Notes: a model not told the origin generated them from the sequence alone. A stretch of DNA of 64,000 nucleotides from CAYNST01 sp964399955 (GCA_964399955.1 CAYNST010000003.1:1-64000), one strand, 5' to 3'. Numbered from the stretch's first letter, positions 16,349 to 25,294 are shown. Numbers and translations: made by a program.

Positions 16349-17775
16349 GAGAGGGTCTTGAGTTCAATGGTGAATTCGTCCAGTTTCTGGTAGTACTCGG
16401 TGCTGTGGGTGCGACCGGTAGGCTCGACGCTGAAAATGTGCTCAGAGCCCAGATTGTTGGCGGCGGCCACCTCAATGACGTGCGCCAGCGCCAACAGGTC
16501 GCGGGCGTTGGCAACCGGCAATTGGCGGGTGGAGATGCACTCGCCCTGACGCAGCGCGCCAAGAACATAACTGCGCAGGGACTGGTTGTCCATGGCAAAG
16601 GCCTGATCCAGCAATTGCTGAATCAGCAGTTCACGCTGAGCCTCCGGGTCCAGCGGTTGGTCGTCGGCAACGGCGGTTTGCAGCGTCTGCGCGGAGCGGC
16701 GCTCCTGCAGTTTTATCTGCGCCGGGTCCACCAACTGCAGTTTCATGGCCGCCATTGCCTGGCCGGCGTTCTGCAGGCGCTGCGTGCGCTCGGCCTCCGG
16801 CAGGGCGCGCAGTGTCTGGCAAAGACTCAGCAGGTCGTTGTTGCTCTGGCTGTGCAGGTAACTCAGCTGGCGAATGATGATGTCGGCGCGCTTGGTGAAG
16901 CCGTGCAGGGCGCGGCGCAAAGCCGGCAACATGATGTCCGCCGCATTGCTCATGCGCCGCTCGATGGTGTCCAGTACGCGCCACAGCAGGGATTGACCGG
17001 CCACGGCCTGCTCCGGCAGCAGGCGGCGCAGGGACAGTTCGGTCTGTTGCTTGAACTCCTTGGGGCGGCGGCGGATGCGGTCGATGGCGCGGGTTATCTG
17101 GTCGCGGTATTTTTCCACACTGTCGGCGGACAGGCGCACGGAGATATCCGGTTGAAAGCGTTTTTCCATGAATTCAAAAAACTGATCGGTGGCCTGTTGT
17201 ACCAGTTGCTGGGATTCCACCTCGCGCACCAGCTGGCGTTTGCGCTCTTCCAACTCGGCGACGATGTCGGTAAAGTCAGTGACAATGCGCTCGGAGTACT
17301 CGAAGGCATCCAGCAGGTCGTGTACCTCACCGCGCTGAATAAAGGCCTCCAGCGCGTTGAGGGTGTTGCGGGTATTGCGGTGGCGCGTGCGAATCTGGGT
17401 GCCGTCCGCCTCCACCAGCGGTTGGGTAAACAACCGGCCCATGCGGCTGAAGGGGTAGGTGGACTGCAAGGTGGCGGTATCTACCTGGCGCTCCAGCCAG
17501 CCGCAATCCAGCAACTGCTTGAGAATCCAGCTGGCCTGCTCGCGGTTGTGCTTGAAGCGCTGCTCGCCGGGTTCCGCCTCGCCCTCCAGTACCGGCGCGC
17601 GCACCAGTGCCTCCTCCAGAATCTCCACCACCTGCTCGCGCGACAGCGCCTGGCCGTAGTCGGCATTGGCGCTGTAGAGGCGTTGGTAGAGCAGGCATAG
17701 GCACTGCACCACCTGCTCCCGATATTTGCTGGTGAGTGGCTTGAAGAAATCCTGGCGCTGTTCGACAAAAAACAT
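16345..17775 (-). CDS. JetA/MksF-family kleisin subunit
   Basis: 476-residue kleisin of the JetA/MksF family, first gene of the operon. The N terminus MFFVEQRQDFFKPLTSKYR is typical of Wadjet JetA proteins and leads into a winged helix that binds the SMC neck. A long helical region follows (about 150-330, including ELEERKRQLVREVESQQLV), and the C terminus has the cap-binding part with AHVIEVAAANNLGSEHIF. I chose the ATG at 17775 because the family begins with this Met-Phe-Phe; an upstream in-frame start at 17823 adds 16 atypical residues. The gene order kleisin-accessory-SMC is as in Pseudomonas mksFEB. Confidence 0.87.
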   Translation of the reverse strand: MFFVEQRQDFFKPLTSKYREQVVQCLCLLYQRLYSANADYGQALSREQVVEILEEALVRAPVLEGEAEPGEQRFKHNREQASWILKQLLDCGWLERQVDTATLQSTYPFSRMGRLFTQPLVEADGTQIRTRHRNTRNTLNALEAFIQRGEVHDLLDAFEYSERIVTDFTDIVAELEERKRQLVREVESQQLVQQATDQFFEFMEKRFQPDISVRLSADSVEKYRDQITRAIDRIRRRPKEFKQQTELSLRRLLPEQAVAGQSLLWRVLDTIERRMSNAADIMLPALRRALHGFTKRADIIIRQLSYLHSQSNNDLLSLCQTLRALPEAERTQRLQNAGQAMAAMKLQLVDPAQIKLQERRSAQTLQTAVADDQPLDPEAQRELLIQQLLDQAFAMDNQSLRSYVLGALRQGECISTRQLPVANARDLLALAHVIEVAAANNLGSEHIFSVEPTGRTHSTEYYQKLDEFTIELKTLS

Positions 17776-17875
17776 GTTGGTTACGGCTTGTGAAGTGGCA
17801 GACGAAGGTGCGCGAATGGGCACTATTGTAGTGTCTAATCCGGCCTATGTCTGGTTGTGAGGCTTCGGCATGTCA

Positions 17876-17898
17876 GCTGCGGGGCGCAAAGCCGCAGC
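17876..17898. other. 7-bp hairpin between the jetA promoter and the outer-membrane gene
   Basis: GCTGCGG (17876-17882) pairs with CCGCAGC (17892-17898) around a 9-base loop. It lies just beyond the stop codon of the outer-membrane gene on the minus strand, and could end its transcript, though no T-run follows. Confidence 0.35.
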
Positions 17899-17903
17899 CG
17901 CTA

Positions 17904-18437
17904 TCAGTATTTGAAGTAGAGACCTGTCTCTGCGGTGACATTGACCTTATTGAAGCTGTCGTAGGTTGCGTAGCCCGCCATCAAATTGAAACCCATGCGC
18001 TTGGCAAAGTTCATTTCTATGCCAAAACCCACGCCGTGATTGGTGAATCGGTCTGTCCTTCGCCCGGTGAACTCGGTCGGCTCGTAGGCCTCGGTTGTTT
18101 TATCGGCTTCCAGGTAAAAGATGCGGTCGGAGCTGTAATAGAAGTGATTGCCCTGGTACAGATAAAGAGTTGTGCTCTCGGCGAGTATCAGCGGATATAA
18201 AAAGGTGAATCCGGCGCTGTAGCGGGATGTGTTCTCGGTGCCGTAAGGAGCAAAAGTCAACTGGTAACCCAGTTTGCCGGGAAAATAACGATAGGACAGG
18301 CCATAGCCGGTGGTAAATCCGGCGCCCATGCCAATGGCGTGCCTGAAGGGTTGATGCACCGATACCTGGGCTGCGGCACTCATGCAGCCCAATGCGAGGG
18401 CCAGAGCGCTGGTAAGGCTCACGAAAGCTGTTTTCAT
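17904..18437 (-). CDS. Small outer-membrane beta-barrel protein
   Basis: 177-residue secreted protein. From the ATG at 18437 the N terminus MKTAFVSLTSALALALGCMSAAAQ is a Sec signal peptide with a likely cut after AAA or AAQ. The mature part alternates polar and aromatic residues in short strands (GYGLSYRYFPGKLGYQLTFA, YSAGFTFLYPLI, VGFGIEMNFAKRMGFNLMAG) and ends with the aromatic residue Tyr, as outer-membrane barrels do. Six to eight strands would fit. I recognise no specific family. An upstream in-frame start at 18482 would spoil the signal peptide. The promoter side ends at the assembly gap. Confidence 0.7.
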   Translation of the reverse strand: MKTAFVSLTSALALALGCMSAAAQVSVHQPFRHAIGMGAGFTTGYGLSYRYFPGKLGYQLTFAPYGTENTSRYSAGFTFLYPLILAESTTLYLYQGNHFYYSSDRIFYLEADKTTEAYEPTEFTGRRTDRFTNHGVGFGIEMNFAKRMGFNLMAGYATYDSFNKVNVTAETGLYFKY

Positions 18438-18549
18438 ATTAGGCGGATCCCGTCGTCTGGTCATCTGGCGGCGGCAATCCATGCGCCGGTGTGACGTTAT
18501 GAATATTGTTGCCGCACACCTGCTGCATTCCGCGCACTAGCCAGGGGCG

Positions 18550-18649
18550 NNNNNNNNNNNNNNNNNNNNNNNNNNNNNNNNNNNNNNNNNNNNNNNNNNN
18601 NNNNNNNNNNNNNNNNNNNNNNNNNNNNNNNNNNNNNNNNNNNNNNNNN
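18550..18649. other. Assembly gap of 100 N
   Basis: Exactly 100 undetermined bases, the usual placeholder for a scaffold join of unknown length. Genes to the left and right may not be truly adjacent. Neither flanking gene (ending 17904 and 18695) is cut by the gap. Confidence 0.99.
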
Positions 18650-18694
18650 CTAGCATAGCGCAGCCAAGGCCGGCAGGGGCAGCACAATTGGCGG

Positions 18695-19888
18695 TTAGCT
18701 TTGACTCTGGATGAGCTCGGCCGGCAGCGAGTGGCGGCTGGGCCACCATGCCAGCAGCACTCCTGTGAGGCAGCAGGCGGCCTGCGCCAGTACCAGGCTG
18801 GTCAGGGTCTCCGGCAGCAGGGCGGACAGGGCACTAATGGCCCCGGCAATGCTGAACTGAATGGCGCCCATCAAAGCGCCGGCGGTGCCGCCGTTTTTGT
18901 GGAAAAACTCCATATAGCACGCCTGGTTGTTGGGCGAGATGCCGCCAAACATGCCAATGGTGAGCACCATGCCGGCAACAAACAGCCACAGTGGCAGGCT
19001 GAAAACCGCAGCCGCTATCAGAAACAGAACGCCCCCAGCCTGCACCGCAAAGCAGGCGCGCATGATCTTGTGGGGGGCATAGCTGTTCAGCAAGCGGCGG
19101 TTGAAGATATTCATGGCCGCCATCAACACGATGTTGGCACCAAACAGCAGGCCAAACAATCCGGTGGACACGCCGAAGTGCCCCTGGTAAATGAAGGACG
19201 AGTGAGTCACGAACAGCATCATGGTGGAGAAAGCCGCCGCTTGAATAAAAATGAAACGCAGTGCCGGCGCAGTGCCCAGTACGGCAATATAGCGTTGCAG
19301 CGCACTGGTGGTGTCGGCCTGGTAAACCACACGCCCGGCGCCGGAAAACAGCATCCACTTGACGATGAACATCACCAATGCACAGTAGCCACCCAAAAGC
19401 AAAAAGATGGTGCCCCAGTCACTCCAGACCAGTACCAGGCTGCCGAGGCTTGGCGCCACAGCCGGCGCGCCGATCATGATCAGCGCGATCAGGCTGAACA
19501 TTTTGGCCGCTTCCACGCCTTGCACCTGATCCCGCACCAGAGCTGGCACGCAGGCGGTGGCCCAGCCGCCACCAAAGCCCTGCAGCGCCCGAAGTGTCAG
19601 CAAACCCTGCAGGCTATCGGTACGCCATAACAGTAAACTGGCCACCGCAAAGACGGCAAGCCCGGTCAGCATGACCGGTTGCCGACCGTAGCGGTCGGCC
19701 AAGGGGCCGCCAATCAGCTGGCCCGCAGCCAAGGCCATGATGTAGACCGAGATGGACAAAGACACATCGTGCACGGCTATTCCCAAACTGCGGGCAATGG
19801 CCGGGAAAGCGGGCAGGTAAGCATCTATGGCGAAGGGTCCAAGAGCCACGGTCATCGCCAGGACCAGGGCCAAACGGAAATGCGACAT
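18695..19888 (-). CDS. Bcr/CflA-family drug-resistance MFS exporter
   Basis: Inner-membrane drug:proton antiporter with 12 predicted helices, 397 residues from the ATG at 19888 (an upstream TTG at 19900 is possible). Bcr/CflA marks are GPFAIDAYLPAFPAIA in helix 1, GQLIGGPLADRYGRQPV in the helix 2-3 loop (motif A), LRALQGFGGGWATACVPALVRD in helix 4 and IGAPAVAPSLGSLVL in helix 5 (motif C of antiporters). Substrates such as bicyclomycin, chloramphenicol or sulfonamides are known for the family; I cannot tell which here. It stands alone between the gap and a divergent glycosyltransferase. Confidence 0.92.
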   Translation of the reverse strand: MSHFRLALVLAMTVALGPFAIDAYLPAFPAIARSLGIAVHDVSLSISVYIMALAAGQLIGGPLADRYGRQPVMLTGLAVFAVASLLLWRTDSLQGLLTLRALQGFGGGWATACVPALVRDQVQGVEAAKMFSLIALIMIGAPAVAPSLGSLVLVWSDWGTIFLLLGGYCALVMFIVKWMLFSGAGRVVYQADTTSALQRYIAVLGTAPALRFIFIQAAAFSTMMLFVTHSSFIYQGHFGVSTGLFGLLFGANIVLMAAMNIFNRRLLNSYAPHKIMRACFAVQAGGVLFLIAAAVFSLPLWLFVAGMVLTIGMFGGISPNNQACYMEFFHKNGGTAGALMGAIQFSIAGAISALSALLPETLTSLVLAQAACCLTGVLLAWWPSRHSLPAELIQSQS

Positions 19889-20144
19889 ACAGGAGCTCAA
19901 TTGGCGAGGGGGCGGGCGGTCACAGTATGCACCGCGTCAGGCACTGTCAACCGGCCGCAGGCATGGGCTTGGCGATTGTCCGGGCCTGCGCTATCTTAGC
20001 AACCTCGGGCGGTACTCGGGTGCGCGCTGAAACCACAGTGCGCGCCGCGTATGTTAGCCTGAGCCGGTAGCCAGGGTCGCAGGATCCCAAAGCCGTCGAA
20101 CCGCCGTATCAGCGCACTCATTCATTCAAAATGCAGGGGTATCT

Positions 20145-21146
20145 GTGCAACAAGTCAAGTCCAGTATCGGCATAGTCGCCATAGGTCGCAACGAGGGGGA
20201 GCGGCTGCAGCGTTGCCTGGCCTCAGTGGCAGGTTACCCCATGGTTTACGTAGATTCCGGCTCAACCGACAACAGCGTGGGCTTTGCTCAGTCTGTGGGC
20301 GCGCACTGTGTGGTGTTGGATATGAGCACGCCGTTCACGGCTGCCCGGGCGCGCAATATGGGCTTTCGCGCTTTGCTGGAGCGCAACCCGGATTTGGAAT
20401 ATGTCATGTTCGTGGACGGCGACTGCGAAATACGGCGGGACTGGATACCCAAGGCCCTGCAAGTGCTCGCCCGCGAAGACACCGTGGCCGCAGTGTGTGG
20501 ACGGCGGCGCGAGCGCTTCCCGGAGGCCAGCGTGTTCAATCTGCTGTGCGACATTGAGTGGGACACCCCGGTAGGAACTGCTAGAGCCTGTGGCGGTGAC
20601 GCAGTGTATCGGGTACAAGTCCTGCAGGATGTGGGCGGCTTTGATGGCGGCTTCATTGCGGGGGAAGAGCCTGAACTGTGTTTTCGCATCCGGCAGGCCG
20701 GCTACAGCATTCAGCGGTTGGATGCGGAGATGACCCTGCACGACGCCGACATGACCCGTGCTGCGCAGTGGTGGAAGCGCACCAAACGCAGCGGCTATGC
20801 CTATTACCTCAGCGCCAACAAGCACGGGCATTTGGCGCCGGAGCATTACAATCGCAAGGAAGTCAAAAGCATCACCATCTGGGGCGGGGGCTTTTTTGCC
20901 GCCTTGATACTGTCGGTGATGATGGTGTCACTTTGGCCGCTACTGCTGTATATCTTCGCCTGTGTGGCGCAAGTGTTTCGCGTCGCCCTCAAGCAGAAGC
21001 GCATTATTGACACCTTTGGACGCAACGCAGCCTTTATCTATGCTCTGTCTGTGGTGGCGGGCAAGATTCCCCAGTTTGTCGGGGTCAGCCAGGGCTATTT
21101 GCGCAACCTGCGTGGCCAGCAGCACACGCTAGTGGAATACAAATAA
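20145..21146 (+). CDS. Family 2 glycosyltransferase, membrane-associated
   Basis: 333-residue inverting glycosyltransferase with a GT-A fold. It shows the nucleotide site VYVDSGSTDNS (about 33-43), the metal motif DGDCEIR (about 93) and the acceptor-side acid cluster GEEPELCFRIRQAG. A hydrophobic segment (about 247-285, ALILSVMMVSLWPLLLYIF) anchors it to the inner membrane. The start codon is GTG at 20145. By position it belongs to the exopolysaccharide cluster with the WecG-type transferase, the barrel protein and the WcaJ-type enzyme, and would add a sugar to the lipid-linked repeat unit. It converges with the WecG-type gene. Confidence 0.88.
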   Translation: MQQVKSSIGIVAIGRNEGERLQRCLASVAGYPMVYVDSGSTDNSVGFAQSVGAHCVVLDMSTPFTAARARNMGFRALLERNPDLEYVMFVDGDCEIRRDWIPKALQVLAREDTVAAVCGRRRERFPEASVFNLLCDIEWDTPVGTARACGGDAVYRVQVLQDVGGFDGGFIAGEEPELCFRIRQAGYSIQRLDAEMTLHDADMTRAAQWWKRTKRSGYAYYLSANKHGHLAPEHYNRKEVKSITIWGGGFFAALILSVMMVSLWPLLLYIFACVAQVFRVALKQKRIIDTFGRNAAFIYALSVVAGKIPQFVGVSQGYLRNLRGQQHTLVEYK

Positions 21147-21185
21147 GCCGCGGCAGCTTGCACGGCTATAGGCTGACAGCGTTGG

Positions 21186-21959
21186 TCACGGCTGGTCCGG
21201 CCAGGGGTTGCGGTAGCGGCCCAGGCGCTGTTTCTGGATGAGCAGAAAAAACGGCAGGTCTTCCACCAGGTAACGCTTGGCCAGGCGTCCCGGTTCCTGG
21301 CCCAGGCGGTAGAGCCACTCCACGCCCATGCTGGTCATCCACTTGGGCGAGCGCTTGAGGTTGCCGCTTTCGAACTCGATGGTGGCGCCAATGGCCATGT
21401 ACATCTTGACGTTGGGCATCCGCTGGCGGTTGGCGATAATCCATTTCTCCTGCTTGGGCGCGCCGACTCCCACCGCCAGCACATTGGCGCCGGAAGCATT
21501 GATGCGCTGCAAGATGCGGGCGTTTTCTTCTTCTGAGCGTTCGAAGCCAAAGGGCGGCGAATAGGCGCCTATGACGATTTCGGTTTGCGTGCGTTCATTG
21601 ATTTTCTGCTGGGCAACTTGCACCGAGGTATCGGAGCCGCCCAGCAGAAATATACGGGTATCACCCTGGCGCTTGGCGTGGTAATCACAAAAGGCCGGAA
21701 AAAAATCCGAGCCGGTGATCTGCGCCCGCAGGGCCGACTTGGGAAACAGCATGCGCGTAAGCAAATAGATTATGCGGCTGTCGCAGACGGTGAAAGCTGC
21801 CTGCTGGTAACAGCGATAGAAGTCTTCGTCCTTTTGCAACTTCATTAGATGATCTATATTAGGCGTAACCAGCAGCCCCTCATTGAACCGAGCCAATAGC
21901 TCTTCCGTGGTCAAGTTGTCGATATCAACATTCAAGACTCTGACTTTTTCTAAGTGCAT
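21186..21959 (-). CDS. WecG/TagA/CpsF-family glycosyltransferase
   Basis: GT26 enzyme of 257 residues that transfers UDP-activated N-acetylmannosamine(uronate)-type sugars to lipid-linked intermediates. Family marks are TPNIDHLMKLQKD near residue 31, the catalytic region TVCDSRIIYLLTRM, RIFLLGG, LAVGVGAPKQEKWI and MYMAIGATIEFESG; the C terminus with GVEWLYRLGQEPGRLAKRYL is the membrane-association element. The ATG at 21959 is preceded by GGAAAGAGAG, a good ribosome site. A longer in-frame extension to 22226 lacks family similarity. It is divergent from the beta-barrel EPS gene. Confidence 0.92.
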   Translation of the reverse strand: MHLEKVRVLNVDIDNLTTEELLARFNEGLLVTPNIDHLMKLQKDEDFYRCYQQAAFTVCDSRIIYLLTRMLFPKSALRAQITGSDFFPAFCDYHAKRQGDTRIFLLGGSDTSVQVAQQKINERTQTEIVIGAYSPPFGFERSEEENARILQRINASGANVLAVGVGAPKQEKWIIANRQRMPNVKMYMAIGATIEFESGNLKRSPKWMTSMGVEWLYRLGQEPGRLAKRYLVEDLPFFLLIQKQRLGRYRNPWPDQP

Positions 21960-22347
21960 ACTCTCTTTCCGTTGGCGGACGCAGGAAGCGGCGACGTTTG
22001 CTGTTGGGGCAGGGAGCATATCGAGCTTGCGGGCCAGCATCAAGCCCGCTGATTTGTGTGCGCCAGGTTGAAGTGAGCCGGCGAACGTGCCTTTGTCATG
22101 TTTTTGCGAACGCGCGCTGTGCGCAAGCAAGCGAAACTGCGTAGCTATAGGTTCTTGAAGCACGCGGGCCTGGATGAAGCGCTGCGCCTGATTGCCCCTT
22201 GTTTGCGAAGCGTGAACGAGGTGCACCTTGGTTTGGCGATTTTTTCGCCTGTATGATGGATAATAATGACACTCCCCCGGGGTTGATCACCCGTGCGGAC
22301 GGCCGTCACATCCGCCGGCCTCCCGAATGCTTATGAACGGAGAATTT
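21960..22347. other. 388-base divergent region between the WecG-type gene and the EPS barrel gene
   Basis: No gene with credible coding potential. It holds a sigma-70-like candidate on the plus strand (TTGGTT at 22228-22233, 18 bases, TATGAT at 22252-22257) and overlapping this a GG-N10-GC element (22235-22248) that could be a sigma-54 promoter but also a GGCGA/TCGCC hairpin. Nothing else stands out. Confidence 0.5.
22235..22248 (+). promoter_or_regulatory. Candidate sigma-54 core element upstream of the EPS barrel gene
   Basis: GG at 22235-22236 and GC at 22247-22248 are ten bases apart within TTTGGCGATTTTTTCGCC. The -24 part TTGGC matches the consensus, while the following AC is GA and the -12 part is TCGC instead of TTGC. 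It lies about 100 bases before the start codon. A sigma-54 activator, PrsR, is encoded 4 kb away. The call is tentative because the same bases make a GGCGA-TCGCC hairpin. Confidence 0.3.
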
Positions 22348-23745
22348 ATGACAGTGCAGACAATGGCACGGCTTGGGCTGCTTGCCGGCTCCTTTTGCTC
22401 ATCGCTGGCAATGGCTCAAGCCATGACCAACACTCCGAACCTTCGGGGGCAGGATGACCGGCAGTTTTTGACCGTGACCGGTCGCGGCGAGATTCGCTAT
22501 GTGGAAAACGCCACCCAGGCGCGAGACCCCGAGCTGGAGGTAGACGAGTTCCAGTGGCGCGGCGGCCTGGTGGTGCGCGGTCAGCTCAACAACGGCTGGG
22601 CATTTTTCAACAGCGACTACGAACTGACCGACCGCCGCTACACCGAGCGGGCGGTGCGCGACCCGGACACCGGGCAAATCAACGCGAGGCGTACCGACGA
22701 CCAGTTGTTGCTGGGGCGTGCCGCCTTGCAGTTGGGCCGCGACACGCAAAGGCTCTATGTTACCCTGGATCATTCCACCCAGGAGGTGGTAAACGATCCT
22801 CTGGCGGGCAATGTGCCTGGCAACCGGGATACGCGCACCATCATGGGGGCTACCGCCAACAGCGCCCTGCGCATGAAGCACGGCGATTTTCTGCACCTTT
22901 GGGCCAACGTCACGGATATCCGATACGACGAGAGAATCTTCAACGAAGCGCTGCGCCAGGGTGGCGGGATGAGTTATACCCGCGCGATCAGCCCGCTGTA
23001 CCGGGCGGGTTTTACCGTGTCGGGTTACGACCTGGAATATCGAAACATTGATCAGGAGCTGACCAACTATCGGGCCTTTCTGTGGTGGCAGGCGCAACTG
23101 CGTTACCTGGACTACGGCGTCAAGCTGGGCTACGACTATTTTGATGTGGGTGAAGACCGCGACGCCATCAGCGCGCCCTATATTGATTTGTCCTTGGCGC
23201 GGGAGCAAGGTGTCCACGGTTTTCGTATTTCGATTCGCAACTGGCTTACCGAAACCGCGCAGGGCAACATGAATTCGGCCAATTTTGATGGCAGCTTGGG
23301 CGCTGACGGTCAGCGCGACATCAACGACCAGTACGAACGCACAGACTTGATCCTCACCTGGCTGCATCGCCGTCCCTGCGTTGGCTGTTCTTTGTCGGTG
23401 GATCTTGGTCTGCAGAGGGAGGATTATCAGGTGCGCACCGACCGCAGTGGGCGAGAGTCCTTCCTGCGCGGCAGTTTCAACTACGATATGAGCCGCAACC
23501 TGGGATTGACCTTCAGCACCGGCATCAACCTTGTTGAATACACCGAGGAAGAGCTGACGGGGTTTACCGAGGCGCGTGGCAGCGTGAGCCTCAACTTCAG
23601 AAACCTGATGCGTTACGGCTCTTTGTCTGCCTCGGTGGGTACCGTGGCTCGGGAATATGAAAGCGACTCCGCCGCATACACTTCTCACTATGTTGGCCTG
23701 AACTTCAGCTATGAGCTGTACAACCTGACTTTCAGAAACAATTAA
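22348..23745 (+). CDS. Outer-membrane beta-barrel protein of an EPS/PEP-CTERM-type locus
   Basis: 465-residue outer-membrane protein. The start at 22348 is set by AACGGAG six bases upstream. A signal peptide ends near SLAMAQA (residue 25). The remainder is a repetitive barrel of roughly 16-18 amphipathic strands with Tyr-, Arg- and Asp-rich loops (LQLGRDTQRLYVTLDHSTQ, YRAFLWWQAQLRYLDYGVKL). Composition and layout fit the TIGR03016-type proteins associated with exosortase/PEP-CTERM exopolysaccharide loci, thought to export or anchor the polymer. A strong bidirectional terminator follows. Two Cys close together (PCVGCS) may form a disulfide. Confidence 0.75.
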   Translation: MTVQTMARLGLLAGSFCSSLAMAQAMTNTPNLRGQDDRQFLTVTGRGEIRYVENATQARDPELEVDEFQWRGGLVVRGQLNNGWAFFNSDYELTDRRYTERAVRDPDTGQINARRTDDQLLLGRAALQLGRDTQRLYVTLDHSTQEVVNDPLAGNVPGNRDTRTIMGATANSALRMKHGDFLHLWANVTDIRYDERIFNEALRQGGGMSYTRAISPLYRAGFTVSGYDLEYRNIDQELTNYRAFLWWQAQLRYLDYGVKLGYDYFDVGEDRDAISAPYIDLSLAREQGVHGFRISIRNWLTETAQGNMNSANFDGSLGADGQRDINDQYERTDLILTWLHRRPCVGCSLSVDLGLQREDYQVRTDRSGRESFLRGSFNYDMSRNLGLTFSTGINLVEYTEEELTGFTEARGSVSLNFRNLMRYGSLSASVGTVAREYESDSAAYTSHYVGLNFSYELYNLTFRNN

Positions 23746-23761
23746 GGAGTGTGGGGGGGGT

Positions 23762-23803
23762 AACGCAAACAGCCCCGGCCATGTGGCCGGGGCTGTTTGC
23801 GTT
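23762..23803. terminator. Bidirectional terminator, 19-bp perfect hairpin
   Basis: AACGCAAACAGCCCCGGCC (23762-23780) and its exact complement (23785-23803) flank a 4-base loop. The AAACAGCC/GGCTGTTT outer part gives an A- or T-rich tract on each strand. It sits between the convergent barrel and WcaJ-type genes and would end both transcripts. Confidence 0.92.
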
Positions 23804-23844
23804 GGGCGACGATCAAAGCCACTGCGGTCGGCCCGCTGGTGCAA

Positions 23845-25278
23845 TCAGTAAGCGTTTTCGCTTCTGGAGATCAGTTTGAAAGGCGTCAAGAACAGAATCT
23901 TCAAATCCAGCATGGGTGACCAGTTGCAAATGTACTCCAGGTCCAGCTCGACGCGCTTTTGCATGTCTTCAATGCTCTGGGTCTCGCCTCTCAGGCCGCT
24001 GGTCTGCGCCAGGCCGGTGATGCCGGGTTTGATGCGGTGGCGGGCCAAGTAGGAGCGTACCTTGTCCGAGTAAAACGTGTTGTGTGACACCGCGTGAGGG
24101 CGGGGGCCCACCAGAGACATGGTGCCCTCCAGAGAGTTGAACAGTTGGGGCAGCTCATCAAGGCTGGTGCGACGAATGAACCTGCCCACCGGTGTTACAC
24201 GGCTGTCGTTCTTCTTGGCCTGCTCAACCACTTCTTTCTCTTCATGAATGTACATGCTGCGAAACTTGTAAACGTAGAACTTTTCGCCGTCCCAGCCATC
24301 GCGCTGCTGTTTGAAAATGATGGGGCCGGGAGAAGACAGGCGCACCGCCAAAGCCACCAGCAGCAATACGGGGCTCAGCAGGATGATCAGTATGAGAGAC
24401 AACGCCTTGTCCATCATCAGCTTGATGAACGCCGGTCCGCCGGCCATCAACGGCGTCTCGTTAAGATTCAGCAGCGGTATGCCGGCCACTTCGCGCACGC
24501 TGTGATTCAGCAGCTGAAACTCGAAAATATCCGGTGCCCATACCAGATCCACATTTTCGCCAAACAGCAGGTCGTGCACCTCTTTCACCTTGCCGGTCTG
24601 GTGCAAGGGCAGGGCTATGTATACTCGCCGTGCGCCGCTCTCTTTGACCAGGCGGCTCAAGTCGGCGGCCCCACCCAGCAAGGGAATTTTCGGATTGTTC
24701 CAGGTATCGGCGTCTTCACCGTAGCTGACCACCCCAATGATGGTGTCATTCAACCAGATGTTGCCGGATATGCTTTTGGCCAGGTGGCGGGCAAGCCCGC
24801 CGGTACCAACCATCAGCGCCGGTTTGCGCTGTTGGTACTTTCGACGGTACAGCTTGTACCAGTTGTAGGTGATGGTAAGGAAGACTGCCTGGCCCAAAAA
24901 GGCCGCGAATACCCAGTAGACGACCACCTGGCGGGAGTATTCCTCAGACGCGCGGGTGAGAAAGGCGGTCCAACCCAGGATGATGATCACAATACCCCAG
25001 GCGCGAGCCAGGTGTTTGATGGCACCTTCCAGCCGATCGAAGCGCCGGAATACCCCCATCATGTGGTAAATGATGGTCATCAGTAATAGCGCAAAAGCCA
25101 GCATGATCCGGTACTGTGAGCCGACTTCTCCGTCGCGCCAAATGGCCAGCGCAAACAGGGTGACGCTGACTACGCCCAGGTTGAGAATGTGCTGGACCCA
25201 TTGGGCCAGTGTATCGTGATTTTGCAGTAGCCGCTTACGGCGCGGCTGAACCTTGTCAAACTGGTGCGGTGCGTTCAT
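23845..25278 (-). CDS. Undecaprenyl-phosphate glucose phosphotransferase (WcaJ-type)
   Basis: Initiating enzyme of exopolysaccharide synthesis that places hexose-1-phosphate on undecaprenyl phosphate, 477 residues. The N-terminal half has four or five membrane helices (from about residue 30) and a CoA-binding-like Rossmann domain (PALMVGTGGLARHLAKSI, about 150-270). One more helix (ALSLILIILLSPVLLLVALAV) precedes the catalytic domain with FKQQRDGWDGEKFYVYKFRSM, FIRRTSLDELPQLFNSLEG and SLVGPRPHAVSHN (the Asp-Glu and PRP motifs of the family). The leader has a nested stem-loop close to the start codon. It is transcribed towards the barrel gene. Confidence 0.94.
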   Translation of the reverse strand: MNAPHQFDKVQPRRKRLLQNHDTLAQWVQHILNLGVVSVTLFALAIWRDGEVGSQYRIMLAFALLLMTIIYHMMGVFRRFDRLEGAIKHLARAWGIVIIILGWTAFLTRASEEYSRQVVVYWVFAAFLGQAVFLTITYNWYKLYRRKYQQRKPALMVGTGGLARHLAKSISGNIWLNDTIIGVVSYGEDADTWNNPKIPLLGGAADLSRLVKESGARRVYIALPLHQTGKVKEVHDLLFGENVDLVWAPDIFEFQLLNHSVREVAGIPLLNLNETPLMAGGPAFIKLMMDKALSLILIILLSPVLLLVALAVRLSSPGPIIFKQQRDGWDGEKFYVYKFRSMYIHEEKEVVEQAKKNDSRVTPVGRFIRRTSLDELPQLFNSLEGTMSLVGPRPHAVSHNTFYSDKVRSYLARHRIKPGITGLAQTSGLRGETQSIEDMQKRVELDLEYICNWSPMLDLKILFLTPFKLISRSENAY

Positions 25279-25294
25279 TTTCGACGTATTCTTA

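Noticed and set aside
22399..23844. 481-codon minus-strand frame opposite the EPS barrel gene
   Set aside because: It has no signal peptide or motif and runs through the terminator; the plus-strand frame has a signal peptide, a ribosome site and barrel strands.
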